Part shown: piece after piece, positions 26,604 through 35,349 of the stretch
Layout of the letters: every line of letters starts with the position of its first letter
How positions within the stretch are numbered: position 1 is the stretch's first letter
DNA from: Candidatus Lambdaproteobacteria bacterium RIFOXYD2_FULL_50_16
GTDB lineage: Bacteria; SAR324; XYD2-FULL-50-16
DNA: 53,176 nt
Reading direction: 5' to 3'
Assembly: GCA_001783695.1 (NCBI GenBank)
Contig: MFNE01000026.1
Span: forward strand, 74,948-128,123
Position numbers and translations under genes: made by a program
The notes under the pieces: model-generated
Database searches by the model: none
The model's input: only the letters and a program-made list of their open reading frames with translations
Told to the model about the DNA's origin: nothing

Positions 26604-28697
26604 CTAAAATTCGGCGAAGTCGTCCCGCATGGGAATCGCATGGGAGGGTTTTACCACCTTGCCCGTCTTACCTGTTTGACCCGTGTGGGGCAGGGACTGA
26701 CGAGGAACCGCTTTAGCCTCTTGTTGGTTTTCCACTTTAGTTAACTTGTGTTTACCTAGGTTGAGGCGTTTTTTAGGAGCCGTATCCTGTTCGGTTTTAA
26801 CCCCAAAGTGCAACGCTGTTTGCTCGACCAGTGCTTTTAGAGCTTCAGCCTGAGAATTCAGCTCCTCTGCGGCAGCGGCAGATTCTTCGGCATTGGCTGC
26901 ATTAGACTGGGTAACTTGGTCCATCTGTGCGATAGCTTCTGTCACTTCTTCCACCCCAATCGCCTGTTCCCTTGAAGCGGTTTTGATGTTTTCCACCAAA
27001 CCATCTACATCGTGCATCTTTGAAGCTTGTTGTTTCGAATAACCTGAGATCGAATTAACCAAATCAGCCACTTCATTGGACTTAGTTAAGATATCTTGCA
27101 ATACCCGGTCACCATCGGTGACGTAGCCCGCCCCTTGTTTGGCTTTTTGATTGGATTCTTTGATCAAACCCGCAATCTCTTTCGCACTGGACTTGGAATT
27201 TTCGGCCAGTTTAGAAACCTCGTCCGCAACCACCGCAAACCCTTTACCTTGTTCGCCAGCCCTGGCTGCTTCTATAGCAGCGTTGGTAGCCAGCATCTTG
27301 GTTTGATGGGTGATTTCGTTGATTACCTCGATAATATCAGAGACTTTGTTGCTCGTATCCGAAATTTCTTGCATTGATTTACTAATCTGCGCCATCGCGT
27401 GAACGCCCTTTTTGGCTGAATCCCTAGCCTCTTGGGCAAGCTGCGAGGCGGATTGCGCGTTTTCAGCAGACTGGGCTACCATTTCGGTCATTTCTTTAAC
27501 CGCAGTTCCCGTGTGCTCGGCTCCAGAAGCGTTGCCCTTGGCTTGGCCTGAAACCTCTTCCATCGAGGCGGAGACCTCTTCGAGGCTGGCTGCTTGCTCG
27601 GTGGCCCCTTGGCTTAATTGCTGGGCGCCGCTAGAAATCTGGTTTGAAGCGGAAGCCACTTGGTCGGAAGCCACATTGAGGTCGGCCACCAACCGGGATA
27701 AAAAGGCCACTTCGCCCCGCGCCGCCCAAGCAATAAGCAGGATCACCAGCACCACCGCCACTAGCACAAAAGCCGAAATCCCATAAACCTGTTTTTCTAA
27801 AGCGACCACCGGGATATCCACCTCGGCCATGCTAATCTCGGCTAAGATAGCCCAATTAAGGCCTTGTACCTTTATGGGGGCGTAGGCGGAGATTACGTGG
27901 TTTTGGTTATAGTCGAGGATCTCTTGGACCCCGCTGTTTCCCGCTAACGCTTCCCTCGACGAAACCGTATCCACTTTGCCTTTTTCCGGGTTTCTAAAAC
28001 TGGCCAGGACACTATGCCCTTCTTTGTCGCGGTAGGAGTCGGAGCGCATCAGCAGGTCGGAGCCCAGCAGATAGGTTTCGCCCGTCTCCCCCATGCCGTC
28101 GCGGATTTGCATGATATGGTCGATCTCCTCAATTGATAGCTGCAAGGCCACCACCGCTTCTATCGAACCGTCTTCATGAATAATCGGGTGGGCGACAAAA
28201 GCAGCGGGGTCCCCGTTCGAAGGGGCGTAGGGCGCAAAGTCCACAATCGCGAAATCCTTGTTTTTAACCGCTTGGCGGAAAACCTCGCCTAGGCCGGTGT
28301 TGGCATATTTGCCATTTAAGAGGTTGGTCTGGTAGTCCGCTTCCTTGGCCACCGTGTAAAAAACATAGCCGTCAGGGCGGATCAAAAAGAGGTCATAATA
28401 CCCAAAATCCTTTTGGTATTTTTCCAAATATCGCTCGTTGGCGGTATAATTCTCGTTAAAGCTTTCAACGACTAGAGACAGTTGGTGGGTTTCATGTTCG
28501 ACTTGGTCGAAATAGTCGATAAGCACCCTTTTTTTGATCTCTCGGACCGCTAGCAGGGAGTTTCTAGCCTGGTCTTCCAAGGCCTTTTCCGACTGGCTAA
28601 GTGCCAGATAACTAAGGGACACCAAAGGAACAATGCCGATTATAGCGATTAACAAGATCCCGACTAGTACTTTTCGGCTGAAGGTCATGGATTTCAT
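26604..28697 (-). CDS. Methyl-accepting chemotaxis protein with periplasmic dCACHE sensor
   Basis: 697 residues from the ATG at 28697 (GGAG seven bases upstream); the frame is open to 28736. TM1 is at about 8-28, a double CACHE domain at about 40-290 ([16 protein letters not shown] in the distal and [12 protein letters not shown] in the linking part), and TM2 at about 305-325. The signalling hairpin (about 380-640) has the tip [19 protein letters not shown]. Methylation-helix repeats [12 protein letters not shown] are visible. The C-terminal ~55 residues are a flexible basic tail without a clear CheR/CheB pentapeptide. dCACHE receptors often bind amino acids or organic acids; the ligand cannot be read here. 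Confidence 0.93.
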   Translation of the reverse strand: MKSMTFSRKVLVGILLIAIIGIVPLVSLSYLALSQSEKALEDQARNSLLAVREIKKRVLIDYFDQVEHETHQLSLVVESFNENYTANERYLEKYQKDFGYYDLFLIRPDGYVFYTVAKEADYQTNLLNGKYANTGLGEVFRQAVKNKDFAIVDFAPYAPSNGDPAAFVAHPIIHEDGSIEAVVALQLSIEEIDHIMQIRDGMGETGETYLLGSDLLMRSDSYRDKEGHSVLASFRNPEKGKVDTVSSREALAGNSGVQEILDYNQNHVISAYAPIKVQGLNWAILAEISMAEVDIPVVALEKQVYGISAFVLVAVVLVILLIAWAARGEVAFLSRLVADLNVASDQVASASNQISSGAQQLSQGATEQAASLEEVSASMEEVSGQAKGNASGAEHTGTAVKEMTEMVAQSAENAQSASQLAQEARDSAKKGVHAMAQISKSMQEISDTSNKVSDIIEVINEITHQTKMLATNAAIEAARAGEQGKGFAVVADEVSKLAENSKSSAKEIAGLIKESNQKAKQGAGYVTDGDRVLQDILTKSNEVADLVNSISGYSKQQASKMHDVDGLVENIKTASREQAIGVEEVTEAIAQMDQVTQSNAANAEESAAAAEELNSQAEALKALVEQTALHFGVKTEQDTAPKKRLNLGKHKLTKVENQQEAKAVPRQSLPHTGQTGKTGKVVKPSHAIPMRDDFAEF

Positions 28698-28779
28698 GGG
28701 TTTCTCCGTTTGCCTGGTTCTGGACCAGGCTTGCATAGGGTGTCTAAAGGAACCAAACCAAAAGCTCTTTTCACTAGGT

Positions 28780-28809
28780 ATTGTACCTTACTCTTGAGCA
28801 AAATCGCAA
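28780..28809 (-). promoter_or_regulatory. Putative sigma-70 promoter of the dCACHE chemoreceptor
   Basis: On the minus strand TTGCGA (28804-28809) and TACAAT (28780-28785) are 18 bases apart, giving a leader of about 75 bases before the ATG at 28697. Confidence 0.48.
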
Positions 28810-28856
28810 TCTGTTATCGTAGGTTCAGGCTTTTGGGGATTTACCCAAGCATTAGG

Positions 28857-29156
28857 CTAGAAAACCAGAATCCGGTCTGAACGTTGTTGCAGCATAGCGT
28901 GTTGAAGTTGGGTGCCACGTTTGATCTTTCGGGGGACTGTTTGAAGATCTATTTTAAATTTACGCGCTGAGGTTTCGCAAAAACTAATCCCAGCCCCCGA
29001 TTCAGCTAGTTCTAAAAGAGCGGGTTCATGAAGGAGCTTAACCCCCTGATCATTAATAAAAATTTTAAGTGTATAGCCTTGACCCAGAGCCGCCTTGGAA
29101 AATCCAATCAGATGTTTCAAGTATTGCTCATCCATCACCAAGATTCCGATCTGCAT
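28857..29156 (-). CDS. DsrE-like protein, third gene of a sulfur-relay-type operon
   Basis: 99 residues with an alpha/beta pattern like the DsrE/TusD fold: strand (MQIGILVMDE), helix (LKHLIGFSKAAL), strand (TLKIFINDQGVKLL), and a late Cys in ISFCETSARKF where DsrE proteins place the sulfur-accepting Cys. The ATG has AGGAG four bases before it, overlapping the stop of the 58-residue gene. It would act as a cytoplasmic persulfide carrier. The assignment rests on fold pattern and Cys position, so it is moderate. Confidence 0.7.
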   Translation of the reverse strand: MQIGILVMDEQYLKHLIGFSKAALGQGYTLKIFINDQGVKLLHEPALLELAESGAGISFCETSARKFKIDLQTVPRKIKRGTQLQHAMLQQRSDRILVF

Positions 29157-29163
29157 TGGTCTC

Positions 29164-29340
29164 CTATTTCCAGGTGATTACTTGATCCGCGTCCACAACC
29201 TTGGCCAAGAGCGTTTCATAGTCAGGGGCTGGGTACAGGGGTTCCTCCAGGACTTCATGGCCCAAATTTCGCTGAGCCGCTTGCAACTGAGCAAGATCGG
29301 GGTCTTCTTGGGGTTCCTTATAAAGGTATAAAATCTTCAT
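29164..29340 (-). CDS. 58-residue protein between two DsrE-like genes
   Basis: A short gene of 58 residues, starting MKILYLYKEPQEDPDLAQLQ and ending VDADQVITWK. The ATG overlaps the stop of the first DsrE-like gene (ATGA) and its stop lies seven bases before the third gene, so it fits exactly between the two. A beta-strand start, a helix, and a strand-like end with an aromatic/Lys terminus suggest a small alpha/beta domain, perhaps a reduced DsrE/TusB-like subunit. No Cys is present, so it would not itself carry sulfur. Family unknown. Confidence 0.75.
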   Translation of the reverse strand: MKILYLYKEPQEDPDLAQLQAAQRNLGHEVLEEPLYPAPDYETLLAKVVDADQVITWK

Positions 29341-29612
29341 AGGAGCGGTAAAATTTGATCAAACTGGGTTAGTCTTTGGGCAAGCTCTTCTGGACTAAGA
29401 GACATTCCTTCGGCAGCAGAGGCAAAGTTGGAGTGAACCGTCAGATCCATTTCGAGGCAATTTTTATACTGGGATTGGGTCTCATCGTCCTCGGCTAAAG
29501 GGCGCTCTAAGAGGAACACCTCGGCTTGGTCGTCTAAAAGCAATAGACCTAAAGCCATTCGTAAAGCTTCCGATTGTCGATCCCTGGTCAGAATAGCGAA
29601 TTTTTTTGACAT
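29337..29612 (-). CDS. DsrE/DsrF-like protein, first gene of the sulfur-relay-type operon
   Basis: 91 residues from the ATG at 29612 (GGGGG seven bases upstream); the frame is open to 29666, but the promoter lies there. The pattern KKFAILTRDRQSEALRMALG, then AEVFLLERPL, fits the DsrE-type alpha/beta fold in which a helix follows the first strand. One Cys sits mid-protein (YKNCLEMD). It overlaps the 58-residue gene by four bases. With the two downstream genes it recalls DsrEFH/TusBCD heteromers, but no TusA, TusE or dissimilatory sulfite reductase is in the window. The nearby persulfide dioxygenase and rhodanese support a sulfane-sulfur role. Confidence 0.66.
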   Translation of the reverse strand: MSKKFAILTRDRQSEALRMALGLLLLDDQAEVFLLERPLAEDDETQSQYKNCLEMDLTVHSNFASAAEGMSLSPEELAQRLTQFDQILPLL

Positions 29613-29637
29613 AGGCACGCCCCCTTTTGATACCTTG

Positions 29638-29666
29638 AGGATACGCTCAATAGGAAGCTTGCGCAA
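29638..29666 (-). promoter_or_regulatory. Putative promoter of the DsrE-like operon
   Basis: On the minus strand TTGCGC (29661-29666) and TATCCT (29638-29643) have a 17-base spacer. The start would lie about 20 bases before the ATG at 29612. A 5-bp inverted repeat (TTGAG 29635-29639 with CTCAA 29646-29650) overlaps the -10 box and could be an operator. Confidence 0.48.
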
Positions 29667-29820
29667 GTTTGTACTGCTACCTTTCTGCTGGTTTTTTCGG
29701 TTTCCAAGAACGGCCCAAACTATTAATTAAAAAAATGCTGAATCCGCTTTGGGGCTTGCCTAAGAACCTAAGGCCTCTTAAATTGATGAGATTAACCGGA
29801 GTCGAGGTTTTGGGAGGAAA

Positions 29821-31113
29821 ATGGACACTAAACAGGTGGTGATTGTTGGTGGTGGGTTTGCCGGACTCAACGTAGCCAAGGGGCTTGCCAATAAATCTGG
29901 GGTTGAAGTGACGCTGATTGATCGGCGCAATTATCATCTTTTCCAGCCTCTGCTTTACCAAGTGGCCATGGCCAGCTTGAGCCCTGCTGAGATTGCCCAG
30001 CCAATTAGGGGATTATTTGGGGGCAGCCGGAACATCCGGGTTATCCAATCTGAAGTGACCGGGGTTGATCAAGAGGGCAAAAAGGTCAATACCGATCATG
30101 GCGATTACCCTTATGACTATCTGGTGCTTGCCTGCGGGGTGCAGCACTCTTACTTTGGCCACGAAGAATGGGAGGCCTTTGCTCCAGGTCTTAAAACCAT
30201 CGAGCAAGCCACCGAGATTCGCCGCCGGGTATTGACGGCCTTTGAAATGGCCGAAAAGGAAAAAGACCGCCAAGCCCAAAAGAAACACTTAACCTTCGTG
30301 GTGGTTGGTGGCGGGCCCACGGGGGTCGAGTTGGCGGGCGCAATTGGGGAGATGAGCCGCTATACTTTGGCTGAGGATTTTTGGCATATAGACCCTAAGT
30401 TGGCCCGCGTGATTTTGATTGAGGCTGGCCCTAGAATCTTGCCGAGTTTTGACCCCAAATTAGCCAGCCGCGTAGCCCGTGATCTGGAGGGGCTTGGGGT
30501 GCAAGTGTGGACCAGTAGCTTGGTAACGGGTGTGGATGTGGACGGGGTTGATGTGGGGGAAGAGCGGATTTTATGCTCGACTGTACTTTGGGGAGCCGGG
30601 GTCCAGGCTAGCCGACTTAATAAAGCGTTAGAAGTGGTGAGAGACCCGCAAGGGCGGATTGTGGTGGAGCCTGACTTAAGCCTGCCTGGGAAAACAGAGA
30701 TCTTTGTTATTGGTGACCAAGCCAGCTTTTCTCATTATGATGGCAAGCCCCTGCCCGGTATGGCTCCAGTGGCTATGCAAGAGGGGAGGAAAACCGCAAA
30801 AAATATTTTGGCTGAACTGGCGGGTAAGCCTCGCCAACCCTTTAACTACCTCGACAAAGGGCAAATGGCTACGATTGGCAAATCGCGGGCAATTGTTGAG
30901 TATGGGCCTATTAAACTAACTGGATTTTTTGCCTGGGTGTTATGGTTAGTGATCCATATTTACTACCTCTTAGGGTTTAAAAATCGGCTGTTTGTGATGG
31001 TCCAATGGGCTTGGGCCTATCTTAGTCAAGCCCGTGGGGCTAGACTAATTGTATCCAAAGAATGGCGGTTTTATCAGCCCAAACCCAAGAAGGAAGAGCC
31101 AAAGAATCTCTAG
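29821..31113 (+). CDS. ndh: Type II NADH dehydrogenase (NDH-2)
   Basis: 430 residues. An FAD-binding motif (VIVGGGFAGLNVAKGL) opens the protein, a second Rossmann motif (VVVGGGPTGVELAGAI) binds NADH, and IFVIGDQA is the second FAD contact. LFQPLLYQVA near residue 40 and the C-terminal amphipathic/hydrophobic anchor (about 365-405) are typical of NDH-2, which passes electrons from NADH to quinone without pumping protons. GGAGG lies four bases before the ATG. It is divergent from the DsrE-like operon. Lack of the paired Cys of sulfide:quinone oxidoreductase argues against that alternative. Confidence 0.92.
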   Translation: MDTKQVVIVGGGFAGLNVAKGLANKSGVEVTLIDRRNYHLFQPLLYQVAMASLSPAEIAQPIRGLFGGSRNIRVIQSEVTGVDQEGKKVNTDHGDYPYDYLVLACGVQHSYFGHEEWEAFAPGLKTIEQATEIRRRVLTAFEMAEKEKDRQAQKKHLTFVVVGGGPTGVELAGAIGEMSRYTLAEDFWHIDPKLARVILIEAGPRILPSFDPKLASRVARDLEGLGVQVWTSSLVTGVDVDGVDVGEERILCSTVLWGAGVQASRLNKALEVVRDPQGRIVVEPDLSLPGKTEIFVIGDQASFSHYDGKPLPGMAPVAMQEGRKTAKNILAELAGKPRQPFNYLDKGQMATIGKSRAIVEYGPIKLTGFFAWVLWLVIHIYYLLGFKNRLFVMVQWAWAYLSQARGARLIVSKEWRFYQPKPKKEEPKNL

Positions 31114-31175
31114 GGTGCTTCCCTTAGACGAATAATTGAGTTATATAGATTGGAATCATTTAAAGCGGAGCGCGG

Positions 31176-32936
31176 ATGCCCATCGACGTCACCAAGCTAA
31201 ATCAAGAACAAGTAAGCTGGTACACCTCTATTTTGATCAATACCGTCTTAGCAGACGCCAACGTCGCTAGTTCAGAGGTAAAGTATATCAAACAGGTAAT
31301 CAAGGTAATTGACGATCCAGACGCCCGCGATAAACTTATCCGTTCCCTAGAAGACAAAAAGCTCACCCCGCTTACCCAGCCCAAAGGACTGGTAAAACGC
31401 CAGTTGGGAGAGATTCTGACCGAGCTTTTAGAAATTTGTATCTCCGATTTGGAACTAGAACGAATCGAAGAGGAATGGGCCTGGAAAGTAGCTAAGGTTT
31501 TTGACTTCCATGATATGTACACCCGCGAATGTATCACTTGGGCTAACGAGGGCTTGGTTGCCAAACGTCTCCAACAAACCTTGATCTCAAAAACTATTAA
31601 TGATGAAGAGTTTATTGTTCCGATCAAGGCGCTCAACGTCGAACAAAAAAAGTGGTACGTAGATGTGATTGTTTCGACACTAATCAATGAAGGGGTCAAG
31701 GAACAATACGAAGTTGATCTCTTGAAAAAGATGCTGATGAGTTCTGAGTCGAAAGACGAACAATTGCAGTTACGTCAGCACGTATTAATGAAGCACCGCC
31801 CCCCGCTCAAACGGCCTCCAAAAATGCCGGACGAGTTGTTGGTGATGATTTTTATGGAAGTAGTGCAGATCTCGATTCGCTTAGGCGAAATGGGTTATAC
31901 CGCCTCCCAATATCTTAAGGTCCTGGCCGATTTGAGCCGGATGCCCACAAAAACCTATACAGACGTTATGGATTGGTGCAACCGGCTGGTTGCTTGGAAG
32001 CAACGTAAAAAAAACTTGCTCGCTAACGTCCGGCTTAACACCTCCGACGAGGATCAAGAGGCCGAAAGCAGGGGCCTTTTGGTCACACACCCCCAGTGCA
32101 ACAGTATCCAAGTGCGTAAGGTTAAATGTTTTATCTGCGAATCGACCGAGGAATTCAGTTTCTTTCAAATCAAAGCAAACAGTCACAAATTGGCCAACAA
32201 TATCTTTAACGTCCAGGCGTATAAAGAAGCAAACGAAGGATTCGACCTGTTTGACTATAACAAAGTTCGGGTCTGTGTTTGCCCTCATTGTTATTTCGCT
32301 TCGATCAAAAAGGGCCACTTCAAGCTTAATGACAAAGAAAAGACTCCCAAGGAATTAGATGACCGCCGGTTCCAAGAACAATGGGTCGGCTCGATCGAAA
32401 AGCGGGCTGCACTTTTAGGTGAGTACCGCCTTGAGATTAAGGACATTGGTCGTAGCAACAACACGGTTTTAAATACCTACGAATTGGCGATTCAAGCCTC
32501 CCAAGAGCTGGCCGCCCAGTGGGACTCGGACCAGTGGCGGGCGCAGGTGATCAACCTGAAAATGCATCAAGCCGAAATCCTCTGGGGCCAAGGACGCAAT
32601 GAGGAAGCTCAAGCAAAACTGCAAGACGCTTTAACCGAGGCGGAACGATTGTTTGTTAAATCAAAGGAAAACACTACTGCCTTTAGGTTGGGTCGATTGT
32701 TGTTGATGGGGGCCTTGTACTTTACTAGTAGCGACAAAATGGGCCAATATTACGAATTTTTTAGGACCTTTAAAGACGAACGCGCTAAGGGGCTGCCCAA
32801 TGAAGAGCAGGCCGAATTTATGCGCTATTTTACGGAAGTGGGAAATATTTGGGACCGCCGCGAACTGTATGCCAAGGCGGAGCTAGATGGATTCCACATT
32901 AAAAAATTCAAACGCGCTAAAAAAGAAGAGGAGTAG
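31176..32936 (+). CDS. TerB-like/DUF2225-like zinc protein with TPR-like C-terminus
   Basis: 586 residues, soluble. Two related N-terminal helical segments (about 8-70 and 150-210) share the pattern W-Y...I-N-T/S...A/E followed by a charged helix, like the TerB-type helical domain. The central part (about 310-390) has paired CxxC-like motifs KCFICES and VCPHCYFAS, matching the zinc-binding DUF2225 family. The C-terminal third contains TPR-like helices (ELAIQASQELAAQWDSD, QAEILWGQGRNEEAQAK). GGAG precedes the ATG by six bases. Function is unknown; it stands alone between NDH-2 and the dodecin gene. Confidence 0.72.
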   Translation: MPIDVTKLNQEQVSWYTSILINTVLADANVASSEVKYIKQVIKVIDDPDARDKLIRSLEDKKLTPLTQPKGLVKRQLGEILTELLEICISDLELERIEEEWAWKVAKVFDFHDMYTRECITWANEGLVAKRLQQTLISKTINDEEFIVPIKALNVEQKKWYVDVIVSTLINEGVKEQYEVDLLKKMLMSSESKDEQLQLRQHVLMKHRPPLKRPPKMPDELLVMIFMEVVQISIRLGEMGYTASQYLKVLADLSRMPTKTYTDVMDWCNRLVAWKQRKKNLLANVRLNTSDEDQEAESRGLLVTHPQCNSIQVRKVKCFICESTEEFSFFQIKANSHKLANNIFNVQAYKEANEGFDLFDYNKVRVCVCPHCYFASIKKGHFKLNDKEKTPKELDDRRFQEQWVGSIEKRAALLGEYRLEIKDIGRSNNTVLNTYELAIQASQELAAQWDSDQWRAQVINLKMHQAEILWGQGRNEEAQAKLQDALTEAERLFVKSKENTTAFRLGRLLLMGALYFTSSDKMGQYYEFFRTFKDERAKGLPNEEQAEFMRYFTEVGNIWDRRELYAKAELDGFHIKKFKRAKKEEE

Positions 32937-33167
32937 TTTGCTCAAACGACCCTCAATTTTGATCACTGGGGCGCGTAGGGAGATTTGAATTGCCTGGTTT
33001 TTTGTGTGTAGCCTTTTGTCCAGGTTGGGTTCGTACCGATATGGGCGGGGCGGGGGCTCCCTTGAGTGTTGAGGACTCGGTCCAGGGGTTGATCCCAGAC
33101 CGATAAGCTGACCCAAAGTGGCCAGGGTAGCTTTATTAATCACCAAGGCCGACGTTTGGCTTGGTAA

Positions 33168-33380
33168 TCATTCCAAGCGAAACCCGATCTGCAAGGTCAC
33201 CTGGAACAAAACTTGGTTGTCCTTGGCCGCGTCGATGTGCCCGCGAATCTCTTTGACTTCAAACCACGACATGTGGCGCAGCGACTCTCCAGCCTTGTCG
33301 ATGGCCTGTTTGATCGCCTCTGAAACCCCAAGCGGCGAGGTGCCGATGATCTCAACCTTTTTATAGACGCTCTCGGTCAT
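33168..33380 (-). CDS. Dodecin (flavin-binding storage protein)
   Basis: A 70-residue protein with the dodecin signature: VYKKVEIIGTSP, a long helix (GVSEAIKQAIDKA), MSWFEVKEIRGHI with the flavin-stacking Trp, and FQVTLQIGFRL at the C-terminus. Dodecins assemble as 12-mers that store flavin and protect against its photochemistry. AGGAG lies six bases before the ATG. Monocistronic and opposite to its neighbours. The 230 bases between it and the TerB/DUF2225 gene hold no convincing gene. Confidence 0.94.
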   Translation of the reverse strand: MTESVYKKVEIIGTSPLGVSEAIKQAIDKAGESLRHMSWFEVKEIRGHIDAAKDNQVLFQVTLQIGFRLE

Positions 33381-33538
33381 AATTCTCCTTTGGTTTATTC
33401 GTTTTAAGATAGTTTAACAGTGATTGTTTCTTTAAGCCAGTCTGGTCCCGAGTTCCTCTTTGATTAGCTATAAAAAAAGGTCAAATCGGCATGATCCTTG
33501 TATTTGAAAGGGCCAGTTTCCCTAAGCCGCTAAAGGTT

Positions 33539-35347
33539 ATGTCTCGCACTCTGATTTTATTATTAATGGTCCTTTTTTCCCTCAGCGGTTGCGGGGATAG
33601 AGCATTAGAACAATTAAAACAGCAGTCTGGCAAAGACAGACCCTACCAAGCCTATAACTTCGAAAACTGGGATCTAAGGGGGATGGACTTTTCTGGAGCC
33701 AACCTGAAAGAGGTAAACCTACGTTACGCGGACCTTAGAAAGGCGGTTTTAAAAAAGGCCGATCTCAAATATGCAGATCTCCGCGCGGCCCGTTTTTTGG
33801 GCGCTGATTTTACCGGCTCCAACCTTCCATTAGCGCAACTCTTTGAAGCCGACCTGCGGGGCGGAATATACGACGATATAGATTGGCGAGGTTACGATTT
33901 CGAACGGACTTCGCTATTTAATACCAGTTTTAAGCGGTCGCTGCTGGCTGGAGTTAGCTTTGAAAGTTGCGATTTAAGGCAATCCGATTTTTCCGAAACC
34001 GACCTACGTCAAACCCAATTCAATTTTGCCCAGCTAACCAAAACAAAGTTTATCGGCGCCAATCTAACTGGCGTCGATTTGAGTAATCAGGACCTTAGAG
34101 AGGCAGACTTTAGCAAAGCTAACCTGACGGGCACCTCTTTTCATGGCTCCAACCTGGAGGGGGCCAAAATTGAAAATGCCATAATTAATGGCACCGATTT
34201 CACCAAAGCTAATCTGGCGGGGATCGACTTTTCTGGCGCAGTGATTGAGTCGGCAACGTTTAAAGGGGCTATCTTAGTAAAGCCTAAATTTAATTCGGCC
34301 CAGATCAACCGGATCAATTTTGACGGGTTCGACTTCACCAAAGCCAGCTTTAGAGGTGCTTGGATTCGCCATACCAGTTTTATCGAGACCAACCTGACAC
34401 AAGCCGATTTTTCGTTTGCCCTTTTAGAGGACGTGCTTTTAAAAAACTCTAAATTAACCAACGCCAATATTACGGAAGCTGATTTTTCTAAAGCCTTGCT
34501 TTATAAAACCGATTTTTCGGGAGTGCGTTTTACGGGCGCCCTGTTTCCCACGGTAACAGAAAAGAATTCTGGGCTGATATTTGTCCAAGCCCCGATGGGA
34601 TGTTATCTGATGGGGGATACCTTCGGGGAGGACATCGGGTTTGATGTGTCCCCACACCGGGTTTGTTTAGGGGATTTTTTTATTGCGCAGCGCGAAGTGA
34701 CTCAAGAGCAATTTGAAGCGGTTATGGGGTACAACCCTAGCTATCATCGAAACCGCGAAAAACGCACCCCCGTTGAAAACATCTCCAATTTGGAAGCAGA
34801 TAATTTTATTGTTCGCTTAATGGCTAAATCAGGCTGGACCCTTAGGCTACCAACCGAAGCCGAATGGGAGTATGCTTGTCGCGACTTAGGGGGCAACGGG
34901 CGTTTTGGTAACGGCACTAATTTAGCCAATCCCAAGGAAATTGCTTTTAATGCCCAAATGAGTGAGCTTGGACAAAAACGTCTGTTGCGCCAGGAGAATA
35001 AAATCTACCAATCAGGTCTTAATTGGGAAGAACCGGTACCGGTGGGGATGTTTAAACCGAATCGCTTAGGGTTATATGATATGAGTGGCAACGTCGCTGA
35101 ATTGGTGGGCGACCCTTGGGACACCAACGCTTATCAACAAGACGTTGCCGCCAATCCCAAATTAAAACTGGAGCGTTCAGCCCATGGGGTTAGAGGAGGC
35201 CATTATGGATCAGGAGCCAGCCACATTCGCTGCTCAAAACGCAGTTTTATGATGGACCAAGAGATTGACCGGAGGATCGGCTTTCGGGTGGTTAAAGAAA
35301 TCACCGAGTCTGATCTTAAAGACGTCAAACGGTTTCAGTTAGAGTAA
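33539..35347 (+). CDS. Lipoprotein fusing pentapeptide repeats to an FGE/SUMF1-like domain
   Basis: 602 residues from the ATG at 33539, chosen because it gives a signal peptide ending in the lipobox LSGC; AAAGG is only two bases upstream. Residues about 35-340 are pentapeptide repeats of the A(D/N)LxX type (FSGANLKEVNLRYADLRKAV and many more), forming a right-handed beta-helix. Residues about 345-600 form an FGE-sulfatase/SUMF1-like domain: EVTQEQFEAVMGYNP, LRLPTEAEWEYACR, LYDMSGNVAEL and GFRVV. The active-site Cys pair of true formylglycine-generating enzymes is not seen, so it may be a binding rather than catalytic version. The next gene starts two bases later. Confidence 0.87.
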   Translation: MSRTLILLLMVLFSLSGCGDRALEQLKQQSGKDRPYQAYNFENWDLRGMDFSGANLKEVNLRYADLRKAVLKKADLKYADLRAARFLGADFTGSNLPLAQLFEADLRGGIYDDIDWRGYDFERTSLFNTSFKRSLLAGVSFESCDLRQSDFSETDLRQTQFNFAQLTKTKFIGANLTGVDLSNQDLREADFSKANLTGTSFHGSNLEGAKIENAIINGTDFTKANLAGIDFSGAVIESATFKGAILVKPKFNSAQINRINFDGFDFTKASFRGAWIRHTSFIETNLTQADFSFALLEDVLLKNSKLTNANITEADFSKALLYKTDFSGVRFTGALFPTVTEKNSGLIFVQAPMGCYLMGDTFGEDIGFDVSPHRVCLGDFFIAQREVTQEQFEAVMGYNPSYHRNREKRTPVENISNLEADNFIVRLMAKSGWTLRLPTEAEWEYACRDLGGNGRFGNGTNLANPKEIAFNAQMSELGQKRLLRQENKIYQSGLNWEEPVPVGMFKPNRLGLYDMSGNVAELVGDPWDTNAYQQDVAANPKLKLERSAHGVRGGHYGSGASHIRCSKRSFMMDQEIDRRIGFRVVKEITESDLKDVKRFQLE

Positions 35348-35349
35348 CC

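Noticed and set aside
29821-31113. Sulfide:quinone oxidoreductase instead of NDH-2
   Set aside because: The sequence has NDH-2 motifs and C-terminal anchor but lacks the redox Cys residues expected for sulfide:quinone oxidoreductase, despite the neighbouring sulfur genes.
32883-33146. 87-residue minus-strand frame between the DUF2225 gene and dodecin
   Set aside because: No signal, motif or ribosome-binding site, and it runs into the 3' end of a well-supported gene.
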